DNA of 23,340 nucleotides from Candidatus Thorarchaeota archaeon SMTZ1-83 (GCA_001563325.1 LRSK01000065.1:1-23340), one strand, 5' to 3'; shown: positions 14,882 to 21,870, counted from the stretch's first letter. The notes: generated by a model not told the origin, from the sequence alone. Numbers and translations: made by a program.

Positions 14882-15382
14882 ATGGCAAATCATAGGACTC
14901 CCCCACCTATTCGTTTGATGGTGCCTGTGATAATCATCCTCTTCTCTGTAATCTCTGTCGTCATCATCTATCTTGTTGGCCTGCCGTGGATTCTGCCAAT
15001 ACCCTTTCTATGGTCTACGGGAACTGGTCTTGCTGTCTTAGCGATAGGGTTCCCGATTATGATCATTACACTGAGAAGCCTCAGCACGCATAGAGCCTTT
15101 GGTGATGAGCTTTACAGATCTGAAGAAGAGAGTAAGTTGGTCACTACGGGGCCCTATGCTTATACCAGAAACCCACTGTATCTCTCATCTACAATCCTTT
15201 TCATAGGCTGGACTCTTCTGTTGCGGTTCACATTTCTTCTCATTGCCACACTACTCTTTCTTCCGCTGTTTATACGTGCCGCCAAGTGGGAAGAGGAAGA
15301 GCTCACAGAGAGGTTTGGTGAGGAATATCTGTCATACAAGGAACGAGTGCCCTTCTTCCTTCCAAGACTTCGGAGAGAATGA
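14882..15382 (+). CDS. Isoprenylcysteine carboxyl methyltransferase-like (ICMT/PEMT) membrane protein
   Basis: The 166-residue protein has membrane segments at residues about 13-36, 41-64 and 110-137. The conserved C-terminal signature of ICMT and phospholipid methyltransferases follows: LVTTGPYAYTRNPLYLSS, then KWEEEELTERFGEEYLSY near the end, which bind S-adenosylmethionine. In eukaryotes the family methylates prenylated C-terminal Cys; archaeal and bacterial members often have other or unknown substrates. The frame extends to a GTG at 14825, but GAGGT followed by ATG at 14882 is the better start. It is divergent from the ACAD gene. The next gene (15633) may be a degenerate M48-type protein, a group that includes Ste24. 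Confidence 0.85.
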   Translation: MANHRTPPPIRLMVPVIIILFSVISVVIIYLVGLPWILPIPFLWSTGTGLAVLAIGFPIMIITLRSLSTHRAFGDELYRSEEESKLVTTGPYAYTRNPLYLSSTILFIGWTLLLRFTFLLIATLLFLPLFIRAAKWEEEELTERFGEEYLSYKERVPFFLPRLRRE

Positions 15383-15440
15383 TAGGGCCTTTAACACAAC
15401 CGGAGTGACTTCGTTTACTTTCCGAAGTCTGCGAGAAATC

Positions 15441-15520
15441 TCCCCCGCATCTGGAATTATGCTATGCGGGGTGTCGGACCTGGTGCCCTGCCTATATCCC
15501 TTCGTATGAGGCCTGTTCTG
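15441..15520 (-). repeat. ACAD 5'-end-like repeat, copy B1
   Basis: On the minus strand it has CCTCATACGAAGG, a TATA-like GATATAGGC, then GACACCCCGCATAGCATAATT and ATGCGGGGGAGATTT. It matches the ACAD promoter block for block and continues weakly into the ACAD coding start (GACTTCGGA against AACTTCGAG). It drives no visible gene, since to its left lies only the 3' end of the plus-strand ICMT-like gene. Confidence 0.8.
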
Positions 15521-15589
15521 CATCCTGCACTCGAATTGAAACCACATGACTTCTTCCTAAGATCTACTTGATGACATCCATTCGTAGTT

Positions 15590-15598
15590 ATCCTTATA
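15590..15598 (+). promoter_or_regulatory. TATA-like box before the M48-like gene
   Basis: CTTATAGCC lies about 40 bases before the TTG start at 15633, with a ribosome site (GGAGG, 15622-15626) between. Confidence 0.4.
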
Positions 15599-15632
15599 GC
15601 CGTCCAACAGTCAAGGTATTCGGAGGCGGAGA

Positions 15633-16625
15633 TTGAGCCCGAAGAGCAATTTGGATCACAAGGGTACAATGTCAGCTGCCCTCCTATTTACTGGATTATA
15701 CTACTATGTGTCAGTTCTATTTGGTTTGCTTTGGATTCTAATTCTAGCACTCACAGGATTTCTCACTCGTATCGGGTACGACATATTTCAGTGGCTTGGC
15801 ATATCCTTGGTTGCTGGTCTGGTGACGCAGGTCATTATCCTGGGCCTTAGTAAAGTACGACTTTCCAAGCCAGTGAAGAATGCTGACTTACTGGCTCTAT
15901 TTGAGGAGGTCAAGACAGATCTCAGCAGGGGTCAGGGCATCGAACTCTGGGCTTACAATGCTGGTGGTGATATCTTTCTGTCAGATGTGAATCTCTTTTA
16001 CAAGGCCATTCTCCTGTCTGAGAATGCTATCAATGACATTCTTGCTAAACGAGAGAAAGGTAAGATTGTACTTGCAAGAGAAGTTCTGGTGATGGGAAAA
16101 AGTAGTCCCAAGCTTGCATTTGCAGTATGGCTTCTTATGTTCGCACTCATTCCCTATCTTCTTCTCAGAAACCCTCTTTCATACCTCCCGGTTGACGGAT
16201 TTATAATGCTCTTAATATTCACTATGATTCTATCACTCCCCGTCTTCATTGAAATTCTACCGCCCTCTCTAGGTAGAACACATTACATTGACCAGCTCCT
16301 TGAAGACATGTATGGGACTTCTCCTAGAGATGCGGTCACCGACATCCTCAAGGACTACACTGTAGCCAATGATCTAATTGCAAGGCAAAAGTGGGAAAAA
16401 GCACATGGTGATCCTGTAAGAAGAAGAAAGGCACTAGAAGAGAGTCTGTTCGCAGCCGTTGTAGCCTCTCTGGTTTCATTCGTTCTCATCGTCAGGTTCG
16501 TGCCAGACATGTTCTATTCCATCACGATTCCAATCCTGTTCTCATTCCTGTTTGGCTATCTGGCATTCTTGATTGCCTATGCTGTTTCTTACATATTGCC
16601 TTTGCATATTGAAATGACTAAGTGA
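15633..16625 (+). CDS. Polytopic membrane protein, possible inactive M48 peptidase relative
   Basis: This is a 330-residue protein with six predicted membrane segments: two near the N-terminus, two after residue 165 and two at the C-terminus. The arrangement resembles HtpX/Ste24 (M48) proteases. In the place of the zinc motif HExxH is VLAREVLVM, and in place of the second motif ExxxD (in EYxAD) is HYIDQLLEDMYG. So the fold may be kept while zinc ligands are lost. This alignment is by eye and uncertain. The start TTG at 15633 has GGAGG six bases upstream; an ATG at 15669 is the alternative. It stands downstream of an ICMT-like gene and between repeats B1 and B2. Confidence 0.5.
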   Translation: MSPKSNLDHKGTMSAALLFTGLYYYVSVLFGLLWILILALTGFLTRIGYDIFQWLGISLVAGLVTQVIILGLSKVRLSKPVKNADLLALFEEVKTDLSRGQGIELWAYNAGGDIFLSDVNLFYKAILLSENAINDILAKREKGKIVLAREVLVMGKSSPKLAFAVWLLMFALIPYLLLRNPLSYLPVDGFIMLLIFTMILSLPVFIEILPPSLGRTHYIDQLLEDMYGTSPRDAVTDILKDYTVANDLIARQKWEKAHGDPVRRRKALEESLFAAVVASLVSFVLIVRFVPDMFYSITIPILFSFLFGYLAFLIAYAVSYILPLHIEMTK

Positions 16626-16636
16626 GTTGTCAGCGG

Positions 16637-16690
16637 TTGATGTTGGAAAGCGGTCTGCCTGTGGTTCCTTCGTATGAGGTTTGATTGAAC
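16637..16690 (-). repeat. ACAD 5'-end-like repeat, copy B2 (partial)
   Basis: On the minus strand, CCTCATACGAAGG and AGGCAG match copy B1 best; the TATA and GACACCCCGC blocks are eroded. It lies between the M48-like gene and the DinB remnant. Confidence 0.5.
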
Positions 16691-16700
16691 CATGGATAAA

Positions 16701-16967
16701 TCACAATCTTCCCATGACATAGAAGATGTAATCCTGAGGAGGCGGTGTGAAACGAAGATGTCTTAGCACGGCTCCGATTTGAGCCCGATGAGCTATGCCA
16801 TGATTGACAACATGGAAAAGAACCTGCCAAATCATCTTGGGAAGATGTGCATACGGAGGATTCCTCCAAAGTGCGAATCTTCTCAATGAATCACCATCTC
16901 TCTGCTTTTGAGAGTAGTCCAAAGTCTGAGCCTGAGGAATCATCGTTGTCCTCGGGTGGCCTATGTT
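16701..16967 (-). pseudogene. Truncated DinB-family gene
   Basis: On the minus strand 88 codons are open from 16967 to the stop at 16701. They encode the C-terminal half of a DinB protein: SLRRFALWRNPPYAHLPKM, then the helix around HVVNHGIAHRAQIGAVLRHL with the typical His-X3-His pair, then FTPPPQDYIFYVM. The N-terminal helices and the first His are missing, and a TGA lies just upstream of 16967. I find no continuation in the other frames before 17100. This is therefore a decayed gene rather than a small functional one. Repeats B2 and B3 flank it on both sides. Confidence 0.75.
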
Positions 16968-17015
16968 TCAGGCGGGCTGTCAGATTATGTGCGTTGCTTT
17001 GATGATACTCTGCAT
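16959..17015 (-). repeat. ACAD 5'-end-like repeat, copy B3 (diverged)
   Basis: On the minus strand, GCAGAGTATCATCAAAGCAAC and GACAGCCCGC correspond to GCGAAGTACCTATAAGCAAC and GACACCCCGC of the ACAD promoter. The similarity is weaker than for B1, B4 and B5. It overlaps the broken 5' side of the DinB remnant, so it may mark the truncation point. Confidence 0.45.
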
Positions 17016-17120
17016 AAGGAGAAATCTACATCCAAGACAAGCTCGAACTCGATGTTCTTGCACAAACCTACTGTGATGAGAAGACATAAAGCTCAATGAG
17101 AGGACGCGAAGTGACCAACC

Positions 17121-17585
17121 ATGTCAGTTTCTAACAGGACTGGAGAGAAGTCTGAAATCAGCAGAATACTTCATGATGCCTTTGGTTGGGCCCTGACCAA
17201 AGATCGAGCACTCTTTGAGCGCATCTTCGCACAGGATGATGACTTCTTCACATTCTATCCAGACTCCAAGAGCACTGTCAGAGGATGGAGCCAGTTTGAG
17301 AAGTCCCTTGATGGGTGGATGGATCCACGGAACGTAGCTAAAGGGTTTGAGATTAGAAACCTGAGAATTGTGGTTTCAAGAAGAGGTGACAGCGCGTGGT
17401 TCTCAGCTATTGTAGACGATGAAGGCGAATTCGATGGAGAGCCGTGGGGAGCAACGGATATTCGATGGACAGGTGTTCTTGAGAAGAGGGATGGAAGCTG
17501 GAGAATCTGTCAACAGCACCTGTCAGATGCCAATGATAAAGAGGCACAGTATCGAGCGGGGGCGTTCAACGCGTTCCAGAACTAG
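17121..17585 (+). CDS. NTF2-like/SnoaL-like protein
   Basis: At 154 residues it has the length and order of a cone-shaped NTF2-like fold. An N-terminal helix pair (ISRILHDAFGWALTKDRALFERIFAQDDDFFTFYPD) is followed by a pocket-lining helix (GWSQFEKSLDGW), then strands ending in the family-typical WTGVLEKRDGSWRICQQHLS. Such proteins are enzymes, binding proteins or unassigned in many genomes; no catalytic pair can be named here. The ATG at 17121 is the only good start. The preceding 150 bases hold repeat B3 and no clear promoter. Repeat B4 lies 25 bases after its stop. Confidence 0.8.
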   Translation: MSVSNRTGEKSEISRILHDAFGWALTKDRALFERIFAQDDDFFTFYPDSKSTVRGWSQFEKSLDGWMDPRNVAKGFEIRNLRIVVSRRGDSAWFSAIVDDEGEFDGEPWGATDIRWTGVLEKRDGSWRICQQHLSDANDKEAQYRAGAFNAFQN

Positions 17586-17610
17586 ACTATTTCACTCGGG
17601 AGTGCGCTTT

Positions 17611-17691
17611 GATGCCACGCGGGCTGTCCGGGAGGGGGGGGCGTCGCATCGTTCATAGCTACTTCGCATGCTGCCTCACGCAACCAATTGC
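17611..17691 (-). repeat. ACAD 5'-end-like repeat, copy B4
   Basis: On the minus strand, GCATGCGAAGTAGCTATGAACG, then a C-rich run, GGACAGCCCGCGTGGCAT. Both ends match the ACAD promoter (GATGCGAAGTACCTATAAGC, GACACCCCGCATAGCAT). It lies between the NTF2-like and methyltransferase genes. Confidence 0.7.
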
Positions 17692-17788
17692 GTTTATGTG
17701 ATAGTTATCAGTATGGTTACAATCAAGACACAGGTTGTTGTGCATTGAGCCGGTTCGTGTGTCTAGCCTCTGGAACAAGGCCGAAAAG

Positions 17789-18562
17789 ATGAATCATCCT
17801 TGTAGAAACAACCTCAATTGGCAGTCTATCGACTACGATGAAATGTCAGAAGTGTATGACCAAGTACGTTCTGGCAGTCCCGAGATGATACGTCACCTGG
17901 TTAGGGGGGCCCCATTGAAGCCGGGTTCATTGGTGCTCGATGTCGGTTGCGGAACGGCAAACAACACAGTTCTCTTTGCGGACGCAGTGGATGCGTTAGT
18001 GATCGGAGTGGACCTGTCTGGTCAGATGCTGGCGAAGGCCCATGAGAAGGCGCCAGTGCTTGACTTCATCCAGTCATCGGCTGACTCACTATCTCTTCCC
18101 GGCGATGCCTTTGATTTCGTTTTCATGAGTGACGTCATACATCATATAGTGGACTTGCATTCAACCCTAAGTGAGATTCATCGTGTCTTGAGTCACGGGG
18201 GTATGACCTGTATCGTGACTCAGTCTGACAAACAGATAGAGGAGCGGATGACCTCGAAGTTCTTCCCGTCTACTGTGGATGTTGACAAGGCAAGATATGC
18301 AGGTATCTCAGAGATTGAGAAGGTGATGGTTAGTGTTGGTTACACCAACGTCTACTCCCGTGAACTCACTTTGGCTGCTTTTCCACTCACTCCAGACTAC
18401 CTCGCTATTGTGGAGAAGAAGGGCTACTCATCGTTGCACAAGATCAATGAAGAGGAGTTTCAGAGAGGTCTTCTTGCTGTAAGAGCTGCATTGTTCCGGG
18501 GTGATGAACCCCGATTCTTAACGAAGTATACCTTTGTGTGGGCTACCAAGACTGTATCGTGA
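17789..18562 (+). CDS. Class I SAM-dependent methyltransferase
   Basis: This 257-residue protein shows the methyltransferase type 11 motifs in order: VLDVGCGTANNT (motif I, SAM glycine loop), VDLSGQML (acidic end of strand 2), DAFDFVFMSDVIHHI (motif IV and post-motif), and LSEIHRVLSHGG before a CIVTQS strand. These resemble UbiE/COQ5-like and many small-molecule methyltransferases; the substrate cannot be predicted. The frame reaches back to a TTG at 17735, but the ATG at 17789 begins nearer the conserved DYDEMSEVYDQ. The C-terminal 100 residues (KYTFVWATK end) form a substrate cap typical of the group. Repeat B4 and a TATA-like GTTTATGTG (17691-17699) precede it. Confidence 0.88.
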   Translation: MNHPCRNNLNWQSIDYDEMSEVYDQVRSGSPEMIRHLVRGAPLKPGSLVLDVGCGTANNTVLFADAVDALVIGVDLSGQMLAKAHEKAPVLDFIQSSADSLSLPGDAFDFVFMSDVIHHIVDLHSTLSEIHRVLSHGGMTCIVTQSDKQIEERMTSKFFPSTVDVDKARYAGISEIEKVMVSVGYTNVYSRELTLAAFPLTPDYLAIVEKKGYSSLHKINEEEFQRGLLAVRAALFRGDEPRFLTKYTFVWATKTVS

Positions 18563-18768
18563 AGCTAATCTTTGCTGACTCTAGGACAGGTGCACGTAAC
18601 TACAATGGCCGCCGTCATGACTGACCAGATTGACGTGCCTTTTCTAGATTCTCTTCTCCCCATATCTGACTCTTCGAAGATTACGACCAACATGCTCTTG
18701 GACTATCTCACTATTCTTTCCCAGTGCGCCGATTTGCTTCTGGATGCCATTGATTGCCACCCTGCAAC
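18563..18768. other. Short stretch between the methyltransferase and satD-like genes
   Basis: A 66-codon plus-strand frame (18572-18772) exists but has no family resemblance and overlaps the 3' end of the satD-like gene. I see no clear hairpin or repeat of families A or B. Confidence 0.4.
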
Positions 18769-19380
18769 TTAGCGGTCCAAGAATTTCATCACTTCTTTAA
18801 GTAGATAACATGGTGTCTTGCTCAAGGTCTTGCTGACATTCCCCTTTGAAGTCTTTACAGCCTTGGCAATCTCAGAGATGCGTTTCCTTTCCCAAATGTA
18901 GTAGAAGCAGTGCCGCAGCTGAGTTGTGCTTAGACCAAGGAGCGTTGTCAGGAAGAGAATGGAATTGACCACGGCATTGTACTCATGATTTGAGGTCTTC
19001 TCATCGATCTTGAAGCCAGCTGACCTATTCAAGTACTTCGTGTTCTTTATTTCATCCAGAGCTTCTCTGGCATTCCAAAAGGCTGGTCCATCACACTCAT
19101 CTGCAATCTCTTTGTGGAGTGTTACTTCTCCTGTTCCAAGTCCTACACGGAACTCCAACTCTTCCATCAGAAGCCTTTGAAAGAGAAACACAATTGGCTG
19201 CCAACTTCTGACCAGCAGCTCAACACTGTCTCCTTGGGTCAGAGCTGGGATGGCAAGACAATACTCTTTGAAGCGTTCGTATGTCTGATCTAGCAATCCC
19301 CGTATCTCTTTGTCCAATCTCCTCCGTTCACGAACATCGGCATCTCTTGATGCCACGATGTCAATGATGGCTGCAATCAT
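18769..19380 (-). CDS. SatD-family protein
   Basis: The 203-residue protein opens with MIAAIIDIVASRDA, the hallmark of SatD-like proteins, followed by a helical RERRRLDKEIRGLLD segment. Later motifs are RVGLGTGEVTL and DGPAFWNAREALDEI. The C-terminal 45 residues (KRISEIAKAVKTSKGNVSKTL) form a helix-turn-helix with sigma-factor-like or Sir2/HTH-like spacing. SatD proteins were first noted in an acid-tolerance operon of Streptococcus and are usually next to a small membrane protein, as here. The molecular function is not known. The ATG at 19380 is seven bases after the stop of the upstream membrane protein gene, so they form an operon. Confidence 0.78.
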   Translation of the reverse strand: MIAAIIDIVASRDADVRERRRLDKEIRGLLDQTYERFKEYCLAIPALTQGDSVELLVRSWQPIVFLFQRLLMEELEFRVGLGTGEVTLHKEIADECDGPAFWNAREALDEIKNTKYLNRSAGFKIDEKTSNHEYNAVVNSILFLTTLLGLSTTQLRHCFYYIWERKRISEIAKAVKTSKGNVSKTLSKTPCYLLKEVMKFLDR

Positions 19381-19387
19381 TACCTTC

Positions 19388-19879
19388 TCATCCCACTAGC
19401 AGGAATCTGAAGATTCCCCATGTCAATGCCAGAGCCAGTGTTATACTCATGAGCGTGCCCAGAATATACCAGTCAGCGCATGCACGATCACTTGATTCCT
19501 TACTCGAGTACCGGAAGATTGCTTTGCCAGCCACAATGACTGAGAGGAAGCTGAGAATCGATACATATGACAAGGCACTGTCATAATAGGATATCACAAC
19601 TGCTAGGAATATCAGACTCCTTTCCGCATATCCTATGAGATAGCCTCCATATCGCAAACCACCGCATTTGGATGCAATGTCTTCCTCAAGTCCTTTTCCT
19701 ACCCATCCAAAGACCAAATCAATAAGCAGGCCTGGCAGAAAGAGAGCCAATAGGTACCCGAAGAGAATTGTGAGGAATTCTGTATATGGTGGGGATATTG
19801 GGAAGATTCCAATTAGAAACAGAGCTATGGCACCTATCGCCGTTATCAGAAGACCCAGAATACGTTGAAACATCTTCAT
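19388..19879 (-). CDS. Multi-pass membrane protein in operon with satD-like gene
   Basis: From the ATG at 19879 the protein has 163 residues and four predicted membrane segments (about 4-26, 30-55, 78-110, 135-160). A loop with GYAERSLIF and the stretch GKAIFRYSSKESSDRACADWYILGT look conserved (charged residues next to an A(D/E)W(Y)xxGT helix start). I do not recognise a named family with certainty. The longer start at 19915 would lie upstream of the transcript start implied by the TATA box at 19921-19930, so I prefer 19879. An ATG two codons later is also possible. SatD genes in bacteria are followed or preceded by a membrane partner; a membrane signalling or transport complex is inference. 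Confidence 0.7.
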   Translation of the reverse strand: MKMFQRILGLLITAIGAIALFLIGIFPISPPYTEFLTILFGYLLALFLPGLLIDLVFGWVGKGLEEDIASKCGGLRYGGYLIGYAERSLIFLAVVISYYDSALSYVSILSFLSVIVAGKAIFRYSSKESSDRACADWYILGTLMSITLALALTWGIFRFLLVG

Positions 19880-19920
19880 AGGAACACCACATATTGGATT
19901 GTAACACGTTCGCATTGCAC

Positions 19921-19930
19921 TATTATAAGT
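19921..19930 (-). promoter_or_regulatory. TATA box of the satD operon
   Basis: On the minus strand it reads ACTTATAATA, centred near 19926. This implies initiation near 19900 and a leader of about 20 bases to the ATG at 19879. Confidence 0.7.
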
Positions 19931-19938
19931 CTACCCTT

Positions 19939-19994
19939 TTTGTTAACAAAGAACAGTGTTTACTCTTATTGTCAACAAAATACCATGTTTACTG
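19939..19994. promoter_or_regulatory. Twin operator-like repeats upstream of the satD operon
   Basis: Two direct repeats with a 30-bp period (starting 19942 and 19972) each hold an imperfect inverted repeat GT(T/C)AACA-N8-TGTTTAC. The first also contains a perfect 12-bp palindrome TTTGTTAACAAA (19939-19950). They lie upstream of the TATA box, where archaeal activators usually bind. Protein partner unknown. Confidence 0.7.
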
Positions 19995-20006
19995 ATTCGG
20001 TAGAAC

Positions 20007-20083
20007 CCTTTGTATGCTCAATCCTGCTATGTGAGCTGTCGAGGGCGGCGTTTTACTCTTAGATATCTCACATGAGGCTGACA
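20007..20083 (-). repeat. ACAD 5'-end-like repeat, copy B5
   Basis: On the minus strand: CAGCCTCATGTGAGATATCTAAG, then ACGCCGCCCTCGACAGCTC, then ACATAGCAGGATTGAGC followed by ATACAAAGG-GTTC. All blocks align with the ACAD promoter and start (ACGCCGCCCCCGACACCCC, GCATAGCATGATT, ATGCAGAGGATGTTC). The ribosome-site-like AAAGG is kept. It lies between the satD promoter and the thioesterase gene. Confidence 0.8.
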
Positions 20084-20163
20084 ATCTTGCACTCTTTAGC
20101 TGTTTCCTATTCACGTCAGCGTTTTTACCCGGGCATTCCATTGTCTGCTGCGGACTGATCTCC

Positions 20164-20634
20164 ATGGAAGAGAAAGCGATCCAAGACAGGTGGCATGAGC
20201 TTGATAGTCATTGCTGGGGCTGCGGCAGAAGCAATGATCAGGGACTCCAGCTAAAGAGTTTCTGGGATGGTGATGAGGTGGTGGCCACATGGCAGCCTGA
20301 AGAGTATCACATGGCGTTTCCGGGCGTTCTCAATGGAGGCATAATTGCGACTCTCATCGATTGTCACTCCGTGAACACAGCTAACGCCGCCGCATGTAAA
20401 GCAGAGGATCGAGAGTATGATGAAACCCCGCTGAGTGGTTATGTCACAGGCTCACTATCAGTCAAGTATCTCAAGCCGACCCCAATTGATGGGCCCGTTT
20501 CCCTTCGAGCTCGGGTTAAGGAGATCAAGAAACGCAAGATTACAGTCACATGTTCGCTCTTCTCGGGAGAAACTGAGTGTGCGACTGGAGAAGTGATTGC
20601 GATAAGTGTCGACACGAGTAACCTACTGGGATAG
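20164..20634 (+). CDS. PaaI/hotdog-family thioesterase
   Basis: This 156-residue protein has a hotdog fold: a CWGCGRSNDQGLQLKSFWDG opening with a CxxCG pair, then the central helix region HMAFPGVLNGGIIATLIDCHS (the HxxxPGxxxGG pattern of 4HBT thioesterases), and final strands SVKYLKPTPI and ITVTCSLFSG. The Asn-Gly-Gly and Asp-Cys-His residues mark the active site and probably hydrolyse an acyl-CoA. Together with the ACAD gene this suggests fatty-acyl-CoA turnover in the region, though the two are 5 kb apart and not in one operon. The ATG at 20164 has no strong ribosome site. Repeat B5 ends 80 bases upstream. Confidence 0.85.
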   Translation: MEEKAIQDRWHELDSHCWGCGRSNDQGLQLKSFWDGDEVVATWQPEEYHMAFPGVLNGGIIATLIDCHSVNTANAAACKAEDREYDETPLSGYVTGSLSVKYLKPTPIDGPVSLRARVKEIKKRKITVTCSLFSGETECATGEVIAISVDTSNLLG

Positions 20635-20709
20635 GTGCCATCTCTATGCAGTGATACGACTGTGCATGCATCGAGGAAGGAGAAATATGTAGAGCTGTTT
20701 CCTATGGCA

Positions 20710-21240
20710 CTATTCTAGCAATAGCAGACACTCTTGACAGAAGGCCTCCGGTTTTCTATCGGTATCATTCAGAGAATTAGAGAACTGCATGACACAGTGG
20801 TTTGTACAGTGGCGAAGTCCCATTACATGCCCGAGTTCATGGAAGACCTCCTTCGCAATGCGTTGGAAGAACAATGTATCATCATCAGGAAGACCATAGA
20901 AGGATTGACGAAGTCTAGGGAGTGCCACAATTGCATTGCCCCCGAACTGGGCTGTCCCGAAGATGAAGTTGAGGTTGGAAACAAATAGGTCGAGGTCGAC
21001 CACACCAATGGCATGACTGGATCGATTGGAGTAGTTCTCAAGCATTTCTAGGAACGGTTTGGCATTGTATTGCTTCCGATTTGCTACATAGGCTCTCTTG
21101 GGCAAAGGAAGCTCTTCTGACTGGAATGTGACACCTGCGAAATGCTTAGTGAACCACTCTCGATGTACCTCGAGGAGCCTGGTGACTAGTATTCTTGGCG
21201 TTCCCAAGAAGACGAAGAAATGCAGCGTGCCTCTTTTCAA
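20710..21240 (-). CDS. amzA: Archaemetzincin metalloprotease
   Basis: The 176-residue protein carries the full archaemetzincin signature near its C-terminus: HELGHVMGLRHC (His134, Glu135, His138, His144, Cys145), then a second Cys149, the Met-turn VMQFSNS with Met151, and the C-terminal FCQEC (Cys168, Cys171) for a structural zinc with Cys145 and Cys149. The family is a zinc peptidase of archaea and vertebrates with unknown natural substrates; Glu135 would be the general base. The rest (FVSNLNFIFGTAQFGGNAIVALPRL) matches too. Length is typical. The ATG at 21240 follows a short gap from the GbsR-type gene on the same strand, which could mean joint transcription. Confidence 0.93.
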   Translation of the reverse strand: MKRGTLHFFVFLGTPRILVTRLLEVHREWFTKHFAGVTFQSEELPLPKRAYVANRKQYNAKPFLEMLENYSNRSSHAIGVVDLDLFVSNLNFIFGTAQFGGNAIVALPRLRQSFYGLPDDDTLFFQRIAKEVFHELGHVMGLRHCTNHCVMQFSNSLNDTDRKPEAFCQECLLLLE

Positions 21241-21281
21241 TGTTCGGTGACCTCCATCTATGGCTTCTGCGTTACTTGCTG

Positions 21282-21782
21282 CTATAACTTCATAAGTAGC
21301 AGTTCTCTTTCAATCTCCTTCAGCCTCTCATTGAAGCGTTGATTGAAGTCCGTGAGCAGGTCGAGATAGCTCCCAAACCACGCTGAGAACACCGTGACGA
21401 CTTCCTTGAGCTTACTACTCTCTGGCGTGACCCTGACCTCTTCTGGTAGAGTCTTCCACTCAGCCAATATGTGGTCCATGATCTCCAGTCTACTTTTGAT
21501 GAATCTCTCTGCACTTTCTAGCCCCATCCTAAACCCATCAAGGAACGGTCTTGTTTCCCCTCCATACAACTGGGTCCTTGAGCCGGGCATGGAGTCCTTC
21601 GTGATCATCTGCCTCTGTTCCAAGTTGGCAAGGTAGCGAGAGATTTGACTCCTTGAGTATCCAGTGGCCTTAGCAATCTGTTCCTGTGTCAGGGGTTCTG
21701 GTGAGAGTACTGTCATGGCATAGATCCTTGCTATCATTGGGTCGTTTCCACGAAATTTCACTAGTTCCTCGAGAGTCTGCAT
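21282..21782 (-). CDS. GbsR/MarR-type winged-helix regulator
   Basis: The 166-residue protein has a winged-helix domain at about residues 15-75: IARIYAMTVLSPEPLTQEQIAKATGYSRSQ, then ISRYLANLEQRQMITKDS. A long helical C-terminal part (LESAERFIKSRLEIMDHILAEW and LLTDFNQRFNERLKEIEREL) would form a dimerising coiled coil. The layout is that of GbsR-type regulators of the MarR superfamily. It is divergent from the alpha/beta hydrolase gene at 21902, which it may control. The archaemetzincin gene follows it on the same strand 42 bases downstream, so they may share a transcript. The start ATG at 21782 opens MQTLEELVKFRGNDP. Confidence 0.85.
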   Translation of the reverse strand: MQTLEELVKFRGNDPMIARIYAMTVLSPEPLTQEQIAKATGYSRSQISRYLANLEQRQMITKDSMPGSRTQLYGGETRPFLDGFRMGLESAERFIKSRLEIMDHILAEWKTLPEEVRVTPESSKLKEVVTVFSAWFGSYLDLLTDFNQRFNERLKEIERELLLMKL

Positions 21783-21842
21783 TCTCGTCTTTCGCCATTT
21801 CTGTCATACCTCGCTTTGTCAGGACCATTCATGAATTCTCTT

Positions 21843-21860
21843 AATTTGCATATTTTGCAT
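21843..21860. promoter_or_regulatory. Tandem ATTTGCAT/ATTTTGCAT in the divergent promoter region
   Basis: AATTTGCAT and ATTTTGCAT stand in direct tandem between the GbsR-type and hydrolase genes, about 10 bp before the hydrolase TATA box. An ATTCATGAAT palindrome lies nearby at 21828-21837. They are candidate regulator sites, not proven. Confidence 0.4.
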
Positions 21861-21870
21861 TGTAATGAAA

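Noticed and set aside
15457..15669. 70-residue minus-strand frame near repeat B1
   Set aside because: Overlaps the repeat and the start of the M48-like gene; composition not protein-like.
18572..18772. 66-residue plus-strand frame after the methyltransferase gene
   Set aside because: No family resemblance, no ribosome site, and overlap with the satD-like 3' end.
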